DNA of 64,000 nt from Pseudoxanthomonas yeongjuensis (GTDB lineage Bacteria > Pseudomonadota > Gammaproteobacteria > Xanthomonadales > Xanthomonadaceae): contig NZ_PDWT01000006.1 in the NCBI RefSeq assembly GCF_010093345.1, positions 1 to 64,000 of the forward strand, read 5' to 3'. The position numbers and the translations under genes were made by a program. Every line of letters starts with the position of its first letter. The first letter of the stretch is position 1. The notes beneath the pieces were generated by a model. The model was given only the letters and a program-made list of their open reading frames with translations, searched no databases and had not been told where the DNA came from. Below, piece after piece: positions 7,855-16,829 of the stretch.

Positions 7855-9383
7855 TCCCTGGCGCGCTCGCCGGTGATGATCGTGTCGCCCTGCTTGATGT
7901 CGCCGGAAACCTCGGTGTTGGTGCCGTCACTGGCGCCGATGCGCACCTGCACCTGTTGCGGCTTGCCATCGACCAGCTTGTACAGCGGCGCGCGCTTGGC
8001 GCTGGTCAGCGCGGACACCGCCGCATCCCATTGCTTGCGCTGGACGTCGTCCAGGCTGGTGCGGAACGCGGCGAAATCCTGCTGGTAGCGCTCCAGCATG
8101 CGTTGCCTGATCTGCGCCTGCATGTCACCGGAACCGCTGGAGACCATGCGCGGACCGCCGCCGCCACCGAACATGGAATTGCTGCCGCCGGCTTTCGCCG
8201 CCGCCTGGCGCGCGGCCTGGCGTTCGCGGATGCTGGCGACGGCGGCATCGAATGCCGCCTGTTGTTCCGGATTGGCCTTCAACTGCGCGACCGTACGCGC
8301 CAGGTCGTCGGTGATCCCGCTGCCGGCGCCGCGCATCGCGACCGGCGCCGCCTGTTGCGGGGCAGCGCTGTCCGCCGGTTTGTACCGCAACGCCGCGTTG
8401 GAAATCCTCAACACGTCATTGCGCTTGCTGACCTCGATCTCGGCATTGACGGTCAGGCCCGGCAGCAGGGTGCCGTCGCTGTTGTCCACGGCGACCACCA
8501 CCGGATAGGTGACCACGTTGCTGGTGGTGGTGGCGGACAGGCGCACCTGTTCCACCGTGCCGCGGAACTGGCGGTCGGGGAAGGCGTCGACGGTGAACGA
8601 TACGCCCTGCCCGACCTTGACCTGGCCGATGTCGGCTTCGTCCACGGCCAGTTCGATCTTCATCTTGGCCAGGTCCTCGGCGATGGTGAACAGCTCCGGC
8701 GCCTGCAGGCTGGCGGCCACGGTCTGGCCGGGCTCGATGGTCCGGGTCAGGACCACGCCATCGACCGGCGAACGGATCACGGTGCGGCCCAGGTTGATGC
8801 GCGTGGTCTGGGTCGACGCGGTCTGCTGCTGGATCTGCGCCTGCGCGGAATTGACCGCCGCGCGCGCCTGGTCCAACGCCGCGCGGGCAAGGTCGACGTC
8901 GCTGCGCGCGACCAGTTGGCGGCTGCCCAGGTCGGACTTGCGGTCGTAGTCGAGTTGCGCGTTGCGCAAAGTGGCCTGGGCCTGGGCCAGCGAGGCCCGC
9001 GCGCCGCTGATCTGCGCCGAGCCCTGGGCGATCTGCGCTTCATAGGTACTGGGATCGATGCGCGCGATCACCTGGTCCTTCTTCACCTGATCGTTGAAGT
9101 CGACCAGCACGTCGGTGACCTGGCCGGAAACCTGGCTGCCCACGGTGACCGTGGAGGTGGCGCTGAGCGTGCCGGTGGAAGAGATGACCACGCGGATGTC
9201 GCCGCGATCGACCTGGACGGTACGGTAGGCGCCTTCGGCCGCTTCGCTCTTGCGATTGTTCCAGTACCAGAGCCCGGCCACGATCACCGTCACGACGACC
9301 ACCGCGGAAACGATGCGGGCAACCAGTTTGCTGCGGGGGCGCGAGGGATTTCGACGTGGGGAATTTCGACGCGGCTGGTTCAT
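7851..9383 (-). CDS. MacA-like periplasmic adaptor with an extra helical/Gly-rich segment
   Basis: This 510-residue HlyD/RND-type adaptor has an inner-membrane anchor at about 22-42, lipoyl halves around 65-115 and 205-235, a coiled-coil hairpin at about 115-200 and a beta-barrel at about 240-335. After 'ISNAALRYKP' (near 340) there is an unusual run of about 110 residues: two helical stretches rich in Ala/Gln/Arg flanking a Gly-rich link. The membrane-proximal domain then resumes at 'APLYKLVDGKPQQVQVRIG'. E. coli MacA has no comparable insertion. Operon position ties it to the ABC genes. A two-component system lies upstream on the same strand and may regulate it (inference). Confidence 0.88.
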   Translation of the reverse strand: MNQPRRNSPRRNPSRPRSKLVARIVSAVVVVTVIVAGLWYWNNRKSEAAEGAYRTVQVDRGDIRVVISSTGTLSATSTVTVGSQVSGQVTDVLVDFNDQVKKDQVIARIDPSTYEAQIAQGSAQISGARASLAQAQATLRNAQLDYDRKSDLGSRQLVARSDVDLARAALDQARAAVNSAQAQIQQQTASTQTTRINLGRTVIRSPVDGVVLTRTIEPGQTVAASLQAPELFTIAEDLAKMKIELAVDEADIGQVKVGQGVSFTVDAFPDRQFRGTVEQVRLSATTTSNVVTYPVVVAVDNSDGTLLPGLTVNAEIEVSKRNDVLRISNAALRYKPADSAAPQQAAPVAMRGAGSGITDDLARTVAQLKANPEQQAAFDAAVASIRERQAARQAAAKAGGSNSMFGGGGGPRMVSSGSGDMQAQIRQRMLERYQQDFAAFRTSLDDVQRKQWDAAVSALTSAKRAPLYKLVDGKPQQVQVRIGASDGTNTEVSGDIKQGDTIITGERARE

Positions 9384-9521
9384 GCGGGGAGTCGGACCTT
9401 GGGGCGTGGGATTCGAGGCATTAACGCACGGCCGCGGTCAGCGTTGACAGTGCGGGACGGGCGAGGGTTCCCTTGCTCGATCCCGTTTAGGAGTGGTTTG
9501 CTTGCATGAGGGCACGGGAGG

Positions 9522-9611
9522 CGGGAGGGGAAACGAGAGATGGAAACAAGAGCCCTCCTCACTCCTCACTCCTCACTCCTCACTCCTCACTCCTCGCTCC
9601 TCGCTCCTCGC
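9522..9611. repeat. Heptanucleotide tandem array, copy 1
   Basis: From about 9555 to 9611 there are eight near-perfect 7-bp units: five of the form TCCTCAC, then three TCCTCGC. The purine-rich stretch at 9522-9552 may be a degenerate opposing arm. It separates the histidine kinase gene from the adaptor gene. The unit matches the arrays at 39019, 46602 and 53221 on one strand or the other. Confidence 0.8.
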
Positions 9612-9619
9612 AACCCAGG

Positions 9620-10891
9620 CTAAGCGACGAAACGGATGGTCGCGGTAGTGCCGCGCCCGAGCACGCTCTCAAGCTCGACCTTCCAGCCGAAGCGCTCGCA
9701 CAGCCTGCTTACGATGGAAAGGCCCAGGCCGGTGCCGTTCGGACGCGAAGGATCGGCGCGGTAGAACGGTTCGAACGCGCGCGACATCGAGTCCTGGCTC
9801 ATGCCGATGCCGGTGTCGCGGATGACGATGCGGTCCTGTTCCAGGACCACCTCGATGCGGCCCGCATCGGTGTAGCTGCAGGCATTGCGCAACAGGTTGC
9901 TGACCACGACCTGCATGACCCGCGGCGGCGCGTGCAGGCGCGGCTTGGCGTTGCAGGTGACTTCCAGGTCCACGTGCTTGCCGATCAGCAGCGAACGCGC
10001 GTTGTCGGCTTCGTCCAGGACGATGTCGGCCAGCTCGAAATCCTCGCTCTGCGGCTCCACGTCGGCCTCGCGGGCGAGGATCAGGAAGGCGTCGATCACC
10101 GCTTCCATGTCGCGTCCCGCACGCTGGATGCGTTGCAGGGCGCGGGTCACCCGTGGCGGCGAATCCTCGGCCATGGCCATGTCGCTGGCCACCCGGATCA
10201 CGGTGAGCGGAGTACGCAGCTCATGGCTGGCGTCGCGGGTGAAGTCGCGTTCGCGTTCGACATGCGCCGAAACCCTATGGGCCAGGCCGTGCAGCGCCGA
10301 TGCCAATTGCCGTGCTTCGCCCTGCACGTCCGCCGGCAGCTTGTCCGGCGCCAGGTTGCTGATATCGGGGCCACGCGGATCCCAGCGCATGACCTGTTCG
10401 GCCAGCCAGCTGACCGGCGAGACCAGGCGCTTGGAGGCTCGGTAGGTCAGCCATGAAACCGCGTAGATCGCGATCAGGGTGAGGATGATCGGCAAGGTGC
10501 CGAAATAGAAGGCCAGGCGCTCGGCCTGCGAGCGCAGGAACACCAGGTACAGGCGTCCCGCCGGTTTCTCATCCACCAGTACCAGTTGGTCGTCGTCCTT
10601 CAGCTCGTAGAAGCCCGGCTTCAGCGCGCGCAGGTTCTCCGGCAACAGCAGGTTGGAGCGCCCGCGTGGGACCAGGTAGCCGCGGATGTTGTAGGTATTG
10701 GGCGGCGGCTGGGTCTGCGATGCGCCATACAGGTCCCAATAGTGCATGGCCTCTTCCTGCAGCGCGGTGTTGATCAGGCTGTGCTTGATCACCGCCGATA
10801 CCAGAAACACGCCGAGCACGATAGCGAGGCTGGCCAGCACCACCTGGATGATGAAGGCGATCCGGATCTTGCGGGGCAGGCCTTGCCGCAT
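9620..10891 (-). CDS. Sensor histidine kinase (two-component)
   Basis: This 423-residue inner-membrane kinase has transmembrane helices near 11-35 and 130-150 flanking a periplasmic sensor of about 95 residues. A HAMP-like linker follows, then the HisKA box 'DASHELRTPL' with phosphoacceptor His223. The N-box is around 331-338, G1 'DTGIGM' at 359-364, the F-box 'FEPFYR' near 373 and G2 'GTGLGLSI' near 386. It is encoded 64 bp downstream of an OmpR-type regulator gene and should phosphorylate it. The signal is unknown; location upstream of an exporter hints at envelope-stress or toxin sensing. Confidence 0.92.
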   Translation of the reverse strand: MRQGLPRKIRIAFIIQVVLASLAIVLGVFLVSAVIKHSLINTALQEEAMHYWDLYGASQTQPPPNTYNIRGYLVPRGRSNLLLPENLRALKPGFYELKDDDQLVLVDEKPAGRLYLVFLRSQAERLAFYFGTLPIILTLIAIYAVSWLTYRASKRLVSPVSWLAEQVMRWDPRGPDISNLAPDKLPADVQGEARQLASALHGLAHRVSAHVERERDFTRDASHELRTPLTVIRVASDMAMAEDSPPRVTRALQRIQRAGRDMEAVIDAFLILAREADVEPQSEDFELADIVLDEADNARSLLIGKHVDLEVTCNAKPRLHAPPRVMQVVVSNLLRNACSYTDAGRIEVVLEQDRIVIRDTGIGMSQDSMSRAFEPFYRADPSRPNGTGLGLSIVSRLCERFGWKVELESVLGRGTTATIRFVA

Positions 10892-10955
10892 CTTATGTTC
10901 CGTTTCGGGGTAGCTGGGTCATGCCGGCAGAATCATGCCCGTATCCGGCCCATGG

Positions 10956-11657
10956 CTAGGCGATGTCCGCGATGCGATAGCCCGCGCTCTGCACCGTATG
11001 CAGCAGCGGCTTGTCGAACGGCTTGTCGATGACTTTGCGCAGGTTGTAGAGATGACTGCGCAAGGTGTCCGAATCCGGCAGGCCGTTGCCCCATATCTCG
11101 CGCTCGATCTCCTGGCGGGTGACCACGCGCGGCGATTCGCGCATCAGGATGGTCAGCAGGCGCAGCCCGATCGGCGAAAGCATCAACTCCGAACCGCCAC
11201 GGGTGGCACGCATGCTGACCGGATCCAGCGCCATGTCGGCGACCTTCAATACTTCCGCGCCGACCTGGCGGCGTTCGCGTCGGATCAGCGCGCGCAGGCG
11301 CGCCTCCAGTTCCTGGATCGCGAACGGCTTGGTCAGGTAGTCGTCCGCGCCCGAGCCCAGTCCGGTCAGCTTGTCGTCCAGGGTGTCGCGCGCGGTCAGC
11401 ATCAGCACCGGGGTGGATTTGCGTGCCTCGGTACGCAGGCGACGGCAGACTTCCATGCCGTCCATGCGCGGCAGCATCAGGTCGAGCACCAGCACGTCGT
11501 AGCTGTTCTCGACCGCCAGCCGGTAGCCATCGAGGCCATCGGTGGCGTAATCGACTTCGAAGCCGCGCCCTTCCAGGTACTCGCCGATCATTTCTGAAAT
11601 GTTGCGGTTGTCTTCGACCACCAGCACCAGTCCGGCGGTTTCTTGAGTTTGGCGCAT
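10956..11657 (-). CDS. OmpR/PhoB family response regulator
   Basis: This 233-residue regulator has a receiver domain at residues 9-125, with acidic residues E15-D16, phosphoacceptor Asp59 in 'VLVLDLMLP' and Lys110 in 'YLTKPF'. A winged-helix DNA-binding domain spans about 135-231 ('LRSHLYNLRKVIDKPF', 'VQSAGYRI'). It is first in the unit with the kinase gene. The 146-bp gap to the divergent DUF486 gene holds an inverted repeat GTTTGTGAAAC near 11681 that might be part of an operator, but this is weak. Confidence 0.93.
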   Translation of the reverse strand: MRQTQETAGLVLVVEDNRNISEMIGEYLEGRGFEVDYATDGLDGYRLAVENSYDVLVLDLMLPRMDGMEVCRRLRTEARKSTPVLMLTARDTLDDKLTGLGSGADDYLTKPFAIQELEARLRALIRRERRQVGAEVLKVADMALDPVSMRATRGGSELMLSPIGLRLLTILMRESPRVVTRQEIEREIWGNGLPDSDTLRSHLYNLRKVIDKPFDKPLLHTVQSAGYRIADIA

Positions 11658-11803
11658 GCAGCCTCCGTCGTTTCTTCAGGTTTGTGAAACTACCTGCTGG
11701 ACGGTTGACGGCATGTGAAGGCGACGCCCGGACAGGGAGAAGTGCCCTACTCTTCGCAACCGGCCATCCGCCCGGCCAGGTCCACCACAACGGAATCGAA
11801 CCC

Positions 11804-12151
11804 ATGCACCCTGTCCTGGCCAGCATTTCCCTGCTCATCCTGAGCAATGTGTTCATGACCTTCGCCTGGTATGCGCACCTCAAGGAACTGAGTGCGAAGC
11901 CGTGGCTGCTGGCCGCGCTGGTCAGCTGGGGGATCGCGCTGTTCGAATACCTGCTGCAGGTGCCGGCGAACCGGATCGGCTACACCGTGCTCAGCGTCGG
12001 CCAGCTGAAGATCATGCAGGAGATCATCACCCTGGGGGTGTTCGTGCCTTTCGCGATCTTCTACCTGAAGGAACCGTTGAAGCTGGACTACCTGTGGGCG
12101 GGACTATGCCTGCTGGGCGCCGCCTATTTCGCCTTCAGGAGCAAGTTCTGA
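11804..12151 (+). CDS. DUF486 family (DMT-like) small membrane protein
   Basis: This is a 115-residue protein with four transmembrane helices and the DUF486 pattern: 'NVFMTFAWYAHLKE' near residue 15, 'VPANRIGY', 'QLKIMQEIITL' and 'YLKEPLKLDYLWAG'. The ATG at 11804 gives the usual family length; the longer upstream frame is non-coding. The fold is that of small drug/metabolite transporters, but no substrate is known for this family. Confidence 0.9.
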   Translation: MHPVLASISLLILSNVFMTFAWYAHLKELSAKPWLLAALVSWGIALFEYLLQVPANRIGYTVLSVGQLKIMQEIITLGVFVPFAIFYLKEPLKLDYLWAGLCLLGAAYFAFRSKF

Positions 12152-12512
12152 TCCTTGCCGCCGCTAGGGAGCCTCTGAATAATTCCCTCGTTCGCGCCCA
12201 TTGCACAAAGCAGGAAAGGCAAAGGCCCTTGGACACGGATCAGGGCGGAAAAGGCAGATACAGCAAAAGACAGATACAGCGTTTGCTTTATCCGTGGTTT
12301 CCGCTCTGATCCGTGTCCAGGAGAAGCCCTGGATAATTTCCCCTTTCAAGCCCGCTGGGTGGCTGAAAATCCTGCGGCAGCCATCTCTCCGGGTGGTTCG
12401 ACAGAGCCTGCCCCGGACCCCTTATCGAGTACGGAGCAGGCTTTGATCCGGGGCTCACCATCAACGGCATTCCAGGAGTCGCGCCCGCTTCCCGGAATCG
12501 TCCAGACCTTCC
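12152..12512. repeat. Gene-free 361-bp region with a MITE-like inverted repeat
   Basis: Between convergent DUF486 and Mpo1-like genes lies a 21-bp inverted repeat (arms 12231-12251 and 12298-12318, 20 of 21 pairs) with a 46-bp loop. The loop carries a short direct duplication of AGATACAGC. Similar GAATAATTCCC and GATAATTTCCC motifs sit outside the arms near 12177 and 12329. From 12400 to 12460 there are further short self-complementary CCTGC/GCAGG and CCGGGG blocks. No open frame here looks coding. The palindrome probably represents a small non-autonomous repeat. Confidence 0.6.
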
Positions 12513-12815
12513 CTAGAGCTTGACCTTGCCAAGCAGGATGTCCTTGAACATCACCCAGTCGCCGGCGAAGGAATAAAGCGGATGCTTGAACGTCGCCGGG
12601 CGGTTCTTCTCGAAGAAGAAATGCCCGATCCAGGCGAAGCCGTAGCCGCAGAACAGCGCACCCAGCAGCCACCAGGCATTGCCGCTGACCGCGGCCGTGG
12701 CCAGCAGCGCAAGCACGCCCCAACTGCCGATGAAATGCAGCCGGCGCGAAGTGCGATTGCTGTGTTCCTCGAGGTAGAAGGGGTAGAACTCGCGGAAACT
12801 GGCGAAGCGGCTCAT
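12513..12815 (-). CDS. Mpo1-like (DUF962) membrane protein
   Basis: This 100-residue protein has the DUF962/Mpo1 pattern: 'FYLEEHSNRTSRRLHFIGSW' with its conserved His, two membrane helices, then 'GHFFFEKNRPATFKHPLYSFAGDW'. In yeast Mpo1 is an Fe(II)-dependent dioxygenase in 2-hydroxy fatty acid alpha-oxidation; bacterial roles are not settled. The ATG at 12815 has a strong GGGAGGAG ribosome site 2 nt upstream of the spacer. It is last in the nudE-cysQ-mazG-ynfA run, 16 nt after ynfA. Confidence 0.88.
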   Translation of the reverse strand: MSRFASFREFYPFYLEEHSNRTSRRLHFIGSWGVLALLATAAVSGNAWWLLGALFCGYGFAWIGHFFFEKNRPATFKHPLYSFAGDWVMFKDILLGKVKL

Positions 12816-12831
12816 GACTCCTCCCGGTGGC

Positions 12832-13155
12832 TTATGCGGTACGTGGCGCGAACATGATGACGCCCATGCCCAGCAGGCACAACGCCGCGCCAAACAGGTC
12901 CCAGCGGGTCGGCTTCACCGCATCGACCCACCACAGCCAGCCGATGGCCACGGTTACGTACACCCCGCCGTACGCCGCGTAAACGCGGCCCGAGGCGGTC
13001 GGGTGCAGGGTAAGCAACCAGGCGAACAGGGCCAGGCTGGCGGCGGCGGGCAACAGCAGCCACGCACTGCCGCCCTTGCGCAGCCAGACATAGGGCAGGT
13101 AGCAGCCGACGATCTCGGCGACGGCGGTCAGCAGGAACAGCAGCAGGGTCTTCAT
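12832..13155 (-). CDS. ynfA: YnfA/UPF0060 small membrane protein
   Basis: This 107-residue protein has four transmembrane helices and the UPF0060 signature: '[16 protein letters not shown]' near residue 13, '[12 protein letters not shown]' near 56 and '[18 protein letters not shown]' near the end. The family has the small-multidrug-resistance fold; efflux activity has been suggested for some members, but no substrate can be inferred here. Its ATG overlaps the mazG stop by 4 nt, so translation is coupled. Confidence 0.92.
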   Translation of the reverse strand: MKTLLLFLLTAVAEIVGCYLPYVWLRKGGSAWLLLPAAASLALFAWLLTLHPTASGRVYAAYGGVYVTVAIGWLWWVDAVKPTRWDLFGAALCLLGMGVIMFAPRTA

Positions 13156-14018
13156 TCCTGCCCGCGCTCGATCCGCTTGGCCCGATCCCAGTAGGCGTCC
13201 TGCTGCTCCAGCGGCAATTGCGCAAGGCGGGTGCCCTCGCCGGCCGCAAGCGACTCCATGCTGCGGAAACGCCGCTCGAATTTCAGGTTGGCGTGGCGCA
13301 GCGCGGCGCCGACATCGACCTTGGCGTGGCGCGCCAGGTTGGCGCAGACGAAGAGGATGTCGCCGATCTCGTCCTGCAGGCGCTCGCGGTTGGCTTCCAC
13401 GTCGCCGCGCGCGAATTCCACCCGCACTTCCTCGATTTCCTCGTGCAGCTTGGCGATCACCGGATCGGTGCCGGGCCAGTCGAAACCGACCCGCGCCGCG
13501 CGCGCCTGCAACTTCACCGCGCGCTGCCATTCGGGCATGCCGCGCGAAATGCCGGCCAACGCCGAGATGTCGTCGTCGCCCGCCGCCTGGCGTTCGCGCT
13601 GCTTCTGCGCTTCCCATTCGCGGGTCTGGGCCTCGGCGTCCTCGACGCTGGCATCGGCGGCCGCTCCCGGCATCCTGCCTCCCGCGGCATTTGCACATCC
13701 CTGTGCGGCAAACACATGCGGATGCCGGCGCGTCATCTTGTCGCAGATCGCCGCGACCACATCGCCGAAATCGAAGGCGCCCTGTTCCCGCGCCATCTGC
13801 GCATGGAACACCACCTGCAGCAGCAGGTCGCCCAGTTCGTCCTTCAGGTGATCGAGGTCGTTGCGATCGATCGCATCGGCGACCTCGTACGCTTCCTCGA
13901 TGGTGTACGCGGCGATGCTGGCGAAGTCCTGCTCGATATCCCAGGGGCAGCCGCTGTCGCGATCGCGCAACCGGGCCATGATCGCGAGCAGATCGGCGAT
14001 ATCGGCCGGCTTATCCAA
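13152..14018 (-). CDS. mazG: Nucleoside triphosphate pyrophosphohydrolase MazG
   Basis: This 288-residue enzyme has two tandem MazG all-alpha NTP-PPase domains. The N-terminal one has '[16 protein letters not shown]' and '[33 protein letters not shown]'-type metal-binding E-x-x-E...E-x-x-D residues; the C-terminal one has '[12 protein letters not shown]' and '[16 protein letters not shown]'. It hydrolyses NTPs and damaged nucleotides to NMP and pyrophosphate, limiting mutagenic precursors and tuning ppGpp responses in E. coli. A linker of about 40 residues between the domains (near 105-145) is longer than usual. It overlaps cysQ by 8 nt. Confidence 0.94.
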   Translation of the reverse strand: MDKPADIADLLAIMARLRDRDSGCPWDIEQDFASIAAYTIEEAYEVADAIDRNDLDHLKDELGDLLLQVVFHAQMAREQGAFDFGDVVAAICDKMTRRHPHVFAAQGCANAAGGRMPGAAADASVEDAEAQTREWEAQKQRERQAAGDDDISALAGISRGMPEWQRAVKLQARAARVGFDWPGTDPVIAKLHEEIEEVRVEFARGDVEANRERLQDEIGDILFVCANLARHAKVDVGAALRHANLKFERRFRSMESLAAGEGTRLAQLPLEQQDAYWDRAKRIERGQE

Positions 14019-14808
14019 TCCAGCTCCTCCACGGCAACTGCGGATCGCCGAGGGCGATGAAATCGCCGTTCAACAGCGTAGGCCGCTGGTTGTAGCGGAA
14101 CGCGCGCCCGTCCGGGGCGATGACCACGCCGCCAGCGGCCTCCAGCACGCATTGCGCCGCGGCCGTATCCCATTCGGAGGTCGGGCCGAAGCGCGGGTAC
14201 ACATCCAGGGTGCCGTCGGCGATGCGGCAGAACTTCAGCGACGAGCCCAGGCCCAGCGTCTGCGCATCGCCGATCCGGGCCAGCAGTGCCTCGGTACGCG
14301 CATCGCGATGCGAGCGGCTGGCGGCCACGCGCAGGGTACCCGTGGCCGGCGCGCGGGTGCGCAACAGGGTGTCGGTTTCGCCATCGCGTCGACAGGCTTC
14401 CGCGCCGGCCACGCCATGCCAGACGGTCCCGCCGACCGGCGCCAGCACGACCCCGAACACGGACACGCCCTGTTCTATCAGGGCGATGTTGACGGTGAAC
14501 TCGCCGTTGCGCTTGACGAACTCGCGGGTGCCGTCCAATGGATCCACCAGCCAGTAACGGCTCCAGTGCCGGCGCGTTTCCCAGGGGATATCGGCGGCTT
14601 CCTCGGACAGGATCGGCCAATCCGGAGTCAGCCGTTCCAGGCCATCGACGATGATCCGGTGCGCGGCCAGGTCGGCGGCTGTCAGCGGACTGGAATCGGA
14701 TTTGCTTTCGACCTCGAAAGCATTTTCGTACACGGCCAGGATCGCCGCCGCCGCCTCGCGGGCGATGGCGATGACCGCTTCGCGCAGGTCCGCGGTGACC
14801 GGGCTCAT
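14011..14808 (-). CDS. cysQ: 3'(2'),5'-bisphosphate nucleotidase CysQ
   Basis: This 265-residue inositol-monophosphatase-fold enzyme has the metal-binding motifs 'LSEEAAD' and 'WLVDPLDGTREF' and a C-terminal 'GPTSEWDTAAAQCVLEAAGG'. It converts PAP to AMP, removing a toxic by-product of sulfate assimilation. The ATG at 14808 fits the family length; the upstream extension is not homologous. It lies 10 nt after nudE and overlaps mazG, in an operon that hydrolyses nucleotide by-products. Confidence 0.92.
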   Translation of the reverse strand: MSPVTADLREAVIAIAREAAAAILAVYENAFEVESKSDSSPLTAADLAAHRIIVDGLERLTPDWPILSEEAADIPWETRRHWSRYWLVDPLDGTREFVKRNGEFTVNIALIEQGVSVFGVVLAPVGGTVWHGVAGAEACRRDGETDTLLRTRAPATGTLRVAASRSHRDARTEALLARIGDAQTLGLGSSLKFCRIADGTLDVYPRFGPTSEWDTAAAQCVLEAAGGVVIAPDGRAFRYNQRPTLLNGDFIALGDPQLPWRSWIG

Positions 14809-14818
14809 GCCGGCATGC

Positions 14819-15373
14819 TCATGCCTGTCCCCGCAACCATTCGCGGGCGATGAACAACGCCGCCAGCGAACGGCCTTCGGAAAAATCATCGCGCAGCATC
14901 AGCTGGTCCAGCGCATCGAGCCTCCACGGCACCACTTCCAGTTCCTCGGGTTCGTCGCCGGGCAATCGCTGCGGATAAAGATCGCGCGCCAGCACCAGCC
15001 ATGATTGATGACTCATGTAGGTGGGCACCAGACTCAACGCGCGCAGCACCTCAAGCCGGTGCGCGCCATAGCCGGCTTCTTCCTGCAATTCGCGATTGGC
15101 GGCCTGCACCGGGCTTTCACCGGCATCGATGCGGCCCTTGACCAGGCCCAGCTCGTAACGATGCACGCCCGCCGCGTATTCGCGCACCAGCAGCACGGTT
15201 TCGTCGTCCAGCATCGGCACCACCACCACCGCGCCATAGCCGTGCGGCTTCTGCCGGTGGAAATGCCGGCGCTCGCCGTTGCTGAACTCCAGGTCCAGCA
15301 CCTCGACGATGCGCTCGGACGGGCCTTCGCTGCGTTCGCTGATGCCGTGGATGATGGGCAGGCGGCGGCTCAT
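14819..15373 (-). CDS. nudE: ADP compounds hydrolase NudE
   Basis: This 184-residue Nudix hydrolase has an intact Nudix box between Gly80 and Gly101 (G-x5-E86-x7-R94-E95-L-x-E98-E99-x-G101). The N-terminal 'EVLDLEFSNGERRHF' and 'MSHQSWLVLARDLYP' resemble NudE, which cleaves ADP-ribose, NADH and Ap3A to AMP-containing products. It is first in the nudE-cysQ-mazG-ynfA-DUF962 unit and divergent from bioA, with only 47 bp between the two starts. Confidence 0.92.
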   Translation of the reverse strand: MSRRLPIIHGISERSEGPSERIVEVLDLEFSNGERRHFHRQKPHGYGAVVVVPMLDDETVLLVREYAAGVHRYELGLVKGRIDAGESPVQAANRELQEEAGYGAHRLEVLRALSLVPTYMSHQSWLVLARDLYPQRLPGDEPEELEVVPWRLDALDQLMLRDDFSEGRSLAALFIAREWLRGQA

Positions 15374-15420
15374 CCGCGAACTCCGGTGCGGGGGCCTGCG
15401 GTGGTCGATATGATGGGCGG

Positions 15421-16815
15421 ATGCAGGGAAACGATCATGAAGCTCAAATGCTAACAGAGGCCGGGGACTGGCGTTCGCGCGACCTCGAAGTGTTATGGCA
15501 CCCGTGCACGCAGATGCGCGAACATCCGGATACGCTGCCGCTGGTACCGATCGCGCGTGGCGAAGGCGCCTGGCTGGTGGGCTACGACGGTCGCCGCTAC
15601 CTGGATGCGGTCAGCAGCTGGTGGACCAACCTGTTCGGCCATGGCGAACCGCGGATCGGCGCGGCCATCGCGCGCCAGGCGCAGGTCCTGGAGCAGGTGA
15701 TGCTGGCCGGTTTCTCGCACGCGCCTGCGGTGCAACTTGCCGAACGCCTGCTGGCGCTGGCCCCGCGCCAGGCCGATCGCAAGCCGCTGGCCAAGGTGTT
15801 CTATGCCGACAATGGCTCCGCGGGCGTGGAAGTGGCGCTGAAGATGGCGTTCCATTATTTCCACAACCGCGGCGAACACCGGCGCACGAAGTTCGTGGCC
15901 CTCGAGAACGGCTACCACGGCGAAACCATCGGCGCGCTGGCCGTCGGCGACATCCCGTTGTACCGGCGCGTATATGCGCCGCTGCTCAGCGAGGCCCTGT
16001 TCGCGCCATCGCCGGACGCCTACCTGGCCGAACCCGGCGAGTCGGCGGCGGCGCATGCCGGGCGCGCTGCCGATGCGCTGGCAAACCTGTTCGACCGCCA
16101 TCCCGGCGAGATCTGCGCGCTGATCATCGAGCCGCGCGTGCAATGCGCGGGCGGCATGCGCATGCACGACCCTTCCTACCTGGCTCGTGTGCGCCAGTTG
16201 TGCGACGCCAACGGCGTGTTCCTGATCGCCGACGAGATCGCGGTGGGTTTCGGCCGCACCGGGCCGATGTTCGCCAGCCAGGAAAGCGGCGTGATGCCGG
16301 ACCTGCTGTGCCTGTCGAAAGGACTGACCGGCGGCTTCCTGCCGCTGGCGGCGGTGCTGGCCACGCAGCAGATCTACGACGCCTTCCTCGACGATTCGCG
16401 CGAGCGCGCCTTCCTCCATTCGCACAGCTACACCGGCAACCCGCTGGCCTGCGCGGCAGCGCTGGCGACGCTGGATATCTTCGGGCAGGACGACGTGCTG
16501 GCGCGCAACCGCGTTACGGCGAAGCAGATGGCCGCGCTGGCCGCCCCATTCGCCGCCCACCCGCAGGTCGCCGACGTGCGCCAGGCGGGAATGATCGTGG
16601 CCTTCGAGCTCACCCGGGGCGGCGACAAGCGCACGCCGTTCCCCGCGCAGCAGCGGGTCGGACTGAAGGCCTATCGGGCAGCGCTGGAACGCGGCGTGGT
16701 CCTGCGCCCGCTCGGCGACGTTCTGTACTGGATGCCGCCGTATTGCATCGATGATGCGCAGTTGCGATCGCTGGCGGAAACCACGCGCGCGGTGATCGAC
16801 GAGGCGACATCGTGA
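15421..16815 (+). CDS. bioA: Adenosylmethionine-8-amino-7-oxononanoate aminotransferase
   Basis: This 464-residue class III, PLP-dependent aminotransferase converts KAPA to DAPA in biotin synthesis using SAM as amino donor. It shows 'LWHPCTQM' near residue 25 (family-specific), the substrate-side 'SSWWTN' near 65, 'GYHGET' near 164, 'DEIAVGFGRTG' (Asp271) and the Schiff-base Lys300 in 'LCLSKGLTGG'. The start could be 15421 or the ATG at 15448. No other bio genes are in the window. Confidence 0.95.
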   Translation: MQGNDHEAQMLTEAGDWRSRDLEVLWHPCTQMREHPDTLPLVPIARGEGAWLVGYDGRRYLDAVSSWWTNLFGHGEPRIGAAIARQAQVLEQVMLAGFSHAPAVQLAERLLALAPRQADRKPLAKVFYADNGSAGVEVALKMAFHYFHNRGEHRRTKFVALENGYHGETIGALAVGDIPLYRRVYAPLLSEALFAPSPDAYLAEPGESAAAHAGRAADALANLFDRHPGEICALIIEPRVQCAGGMRMHDPSYLARVRQLCDANGVFLIADEIAVGFGRTGPMFASQESGVMPDLLCLSKGLTGGFLPLAAVLATQQIYDAFLDDSRERAFLHSHSYTGNPLACAAALATLDIFGQDDVLARNRVTAKQMAALAAPFAAHPQVADVRQAGMIVAFELTRGGDKRTPFPAQQRVGLKAYRAALERGVVLRPLGDVLYWMPPYCIDDAQLRSLAETTRAVIDEATS

Positions 16816-16829
16816 TGCCGAACCTGTTG

